Part shown: piece by piece, positions 63,301 through 64,000 of the stretch
How positions within the stretch are numbered: the first letter of the stretch is position 1
How the letters are laid out: each line of letters opens with the position of its first letter
Assembly: GCA_945949085.1 (NCBI GenBank)
Contig: CAMFDJ010000009.1
Coordinates: 23,210-87,209 of the forward strand
Direction of reading: 5' to 3'
Length of the DNA: 64,000 nucleotides
DNA from: an uncultured Lachnospiraceae bacterium
GTDB taxonomy: Bacteria > Bacillota > Clostridia > Lachnospirales > Lachnospiraceae
Translations under genes and position numbers: made by a program
The notes under the pieces: model-generated
The model's database searches: none
What the model was told of the DNA's origin: nothing
The model's input: only the letters and a program-made list of their open reading frames with translations

Positions 63301-64000
63301 ATGGCGCTTCTTTTTCAACAGGAGAAAACCATACTGTAAAGTTCTGCGTTACAGAAAGCGAAGTCCGCTTCTTTGTAGACGATGTTGAAATCGAAAATAT
63401 CAATCGCAGTGGGGATGAGACATTTAGAGATTTACTTGATTATTTAGGAGAATGCGACAGTTTTGTGATAGGTGTTCCGGGATTCTGGGGTGCAGCTAAT
63501 GCAACAGTGTCTGATATCAGGTTTTATGTAGAATGTAAGTGTGATTTTGACATGAGTAAGGTAGAGTGGTCCAAAGCTGACTTCACATATGACGGTAAGG
63601 AGAAAAAGGTAGAGCTGAAAGGACTTCCGGAGGGACTTACAGCAACCTATACAGGAAACACAGCAACTGATGCAGGCGACTATGTAGCTAAGGTTGTATT
63701 TGAATATGATAAGACTGTATATGCAGATCCTGTTTTTGAAGATCTTGCGTATAATTGGACAATTAAGCAGGCAGAATATGATATGAGTAAAGTGAAGTGG
63801 ACTGCTGAAAACTTTGAATATGATGGTAAGGAAAAGACAGTAGAATTAACAGGACTTCCGGATGGAGTGAAGGCTGCTTATGAAGGAAACAAGGCGACGG
63901 AAGCAGGGGCATATACCGCAAAGGTTGTATTGACGTCGGATAATGCTAATTATAAAACACCTGCAGCTGTTGCTGATCTGAATTGGAAAATTACTGCAAA
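60399..64000 (+). CDS. Very large secreted multi-domain GH43 arabinanase (3' end outside window)
   Basis: The frame is open for 1200 codons to the window edge. AAGGAGG precedes ATG 60399. Signal peptide to about residue 37 (VPAFGAE). The GH43 propeller (about 58-560) has Asp64 in SVHDPSI, Asp263 in HAIDPAVF and Glu345 in GEGPYIEY. A C-terminal arabinanase beta domain and a Big-like domain (about 640-715) follow. Then two similar laminin-G/CBM-like modules (about 740-880, 905-1045; PYICYNQC and PYICYNEC) and two MBG-type Ig repeats (1050-1123, 1127-edge). A wall-sorting signal is expected beyond the window. Confidence 0.92.
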   Translation, partial: MKKRKLTTKLLSCALVFSVTVSGLSVNTSTVPAFGAETTQLTKEELTEALGSSETSRSRVSVHDPSIVQRKGTNEYYVFGSHLAVAKTSDLSNWEYVYGTENDKTSALFGNAAGQPISWETAFESNAYNGKVNVAGGEVDFGTYNAEKYVTGATDTEGLSGNFWAPDVIYNTAMNKYCMYLSLNGANNTQQSAIVLLTADEIAGPYVYQGPVVYTRVSGDASAATSWTQTDMPLVYGQNTTFPARYANESAGDWANYYPHAIDPAVFYDEAGKLWMVYGSWSGGIYMLELDENTGLRDYTVSYVDANVNNGITDLTTTKENFGKKITADPYYGKKVAGGYYVSGEGPYIEYIDGKYYLFMSYGEYAPTGNYQMRIFSSASPDGPYVDTAGVSAIYDQFTVNFNAAYGGVYEGTDMGAPGTTRGSRLMSNYQWSTMEKGETSQGHNSAITIGDKSYVVYHTKLNDGTLTHEVRVHELFTVDGCLIAAPYEYDPAIEQKGSYAKADVAASYDVIVQGYDTNKRYDPDTKKALAGATGLECETPSVIEFKEDGKVVKGETEVGTWSLANQNELEVTLTSAIDEGKAAYTDTLAGTYKGYFMEQNVAGSTKTCFSAINKATGISIWGTMGVTPQQAIALTEKNMKVSIPASTRKNITLPTEGMSGATISWKSSNTEVLSNDGVVTTPKQDTKVTLTQTISCGSYYYETSYDVVVRAEDAGAIDLSSIEYVQMKDNQFYGKTLDTLYIKYTINWAGNSVKTGWDGLFSFYNSETKGRVSVQSAPYICYNQCVDGGQWVDFNQPVNDNNTTNAYLAEKGKDYTYEIIISRSNGVSMYEDGKEITYATNGSATAADILDYIVSCDKFSWGTYGTGYWGTEICTLSNVVITDTVYEQEYELSDGMAPIISPNPYRGYHDITKFEGEYTVNYNSYDAYDALFGFVKDSTNGRISFHGMPYICYNECADDKWIDIKTDGASFSTGENHTVKFCVTESEVRFFVDDVEIENINRSGDETFRDLLDYLGECDSFVIGVPGFWGAANATVSDIRFYVECKCDFDMSKVEWSKADFTYDGKEKKVELKGLPEGLTATYTGNTATDAGDYVAKVVFEYDKTVYADPVFEDLAYNWTIKQAEYDMSKVKWTAENFEYDGKEKTVELTGLPDGVKAAYEGNKATEAGAYTAKVVLTSDNANYKTPAAVADLNWKITA

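Noticed and set aside
1..64000. CRISPR array, rRNA, transposase or phage genes
   Set aside because: No regularly spaced repeats, rRNA segments, DDE/tyrosine recombinase or phage structural motifs were recognised on either strand.

Overview
The window looks like a chromosome segment of an anaerobic, low-to-mid-GC Clostridia, most likely a gut Lachnospiraceae. The evidence is indirect: families typical of that group (DUF6465, DUF6171, DUF4173, the TSCPD protein, a SpoVB-like flippase, a VanW protein, a split transketolase), ferredoxin-linked oxoacid metabolism, AGGAGG-type ribosome binding sites and a tRNA gene without encoded CCA. No rRNA, CRISPR array, phage or insertion sequence was recognised. 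Both ends cut through genes.

Layout. 1-5000: the tail of a heptad-repeat surface protein, a DUF6465 gene behind a leader with alternative hairpins, an MntP-like membrane protein, and a leftward DUF2975 / YozG-type regulator / DUF4173 membrane operon. 5000-7000: two hairpins, tRNA-Pro(AGG), a compact three-way-junction element, an AT-rich orphan membrane gene, an Hpt protein and an acetyltransferase. 7180-15960: thiC, an aromatic-type aminotransferase, indolepyruvate:ferredoxin oxidoreductase (iorAB), a phenylacetate-CoA-ligase-like enzyme, and a fused homocysteine methyltransferase / methylene-THF reductase. The aminotransferase, IorAB and ligase together form a route from aromatic amino acids to aryl-acetyl-CoA or aryl-acetates.

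16100-34100: a SpoVB-like flippase, an RsiV-like lipoprotein with a two-component system, a secreted SGNH esterase, a DUF1905-papain-like protein, a HAD phosphatase, pgi, a MATE exporter, murG, a TSCPD protein with a structured leader, a D-2-hydroxyacid dehydrogenase, a thioesterase, a TIM44-like / SPFH zinc-ribbon pair, and an HD-GYP protein that has lost the histidine of its HD dyad. 34290-45150: a secreted CAP protein, an AAA / PD-(D/E)XK protein, a B12-radical-SAM protein with an exonuclease, a TPR membrane protein, a 35-residue membrane peptide followed by a VanW protein, and an AIR-synthase-like protein.

45470-64000 is an L-arabinan utilisation locus. araR (GntR/LacI type) is followed by araA, the two transketolase halves, an FGGY kinase and araD. 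Next come a GH27, three GH43 enzymes and a GH51 arabinofuranosidase with a small zinc-ribbon gene between them, then a very large secreted GH43 arabinanase that runs off the end. Outer enzymes cut arabinan, inner enzymes release arabinose, and AraA, the kinase, AraD and transketolase carry it into the pentose phosphate pathway. No transporter is present.

The most notable regulatory feature is a perfect inverted repeat, ACAACTTGTA-N10-TACAAGTTGT. It covers the araA promoter, occurs again as the stem of the araR transcription terminator, and has half-sites at the araR promoter and before the large arabinanase.
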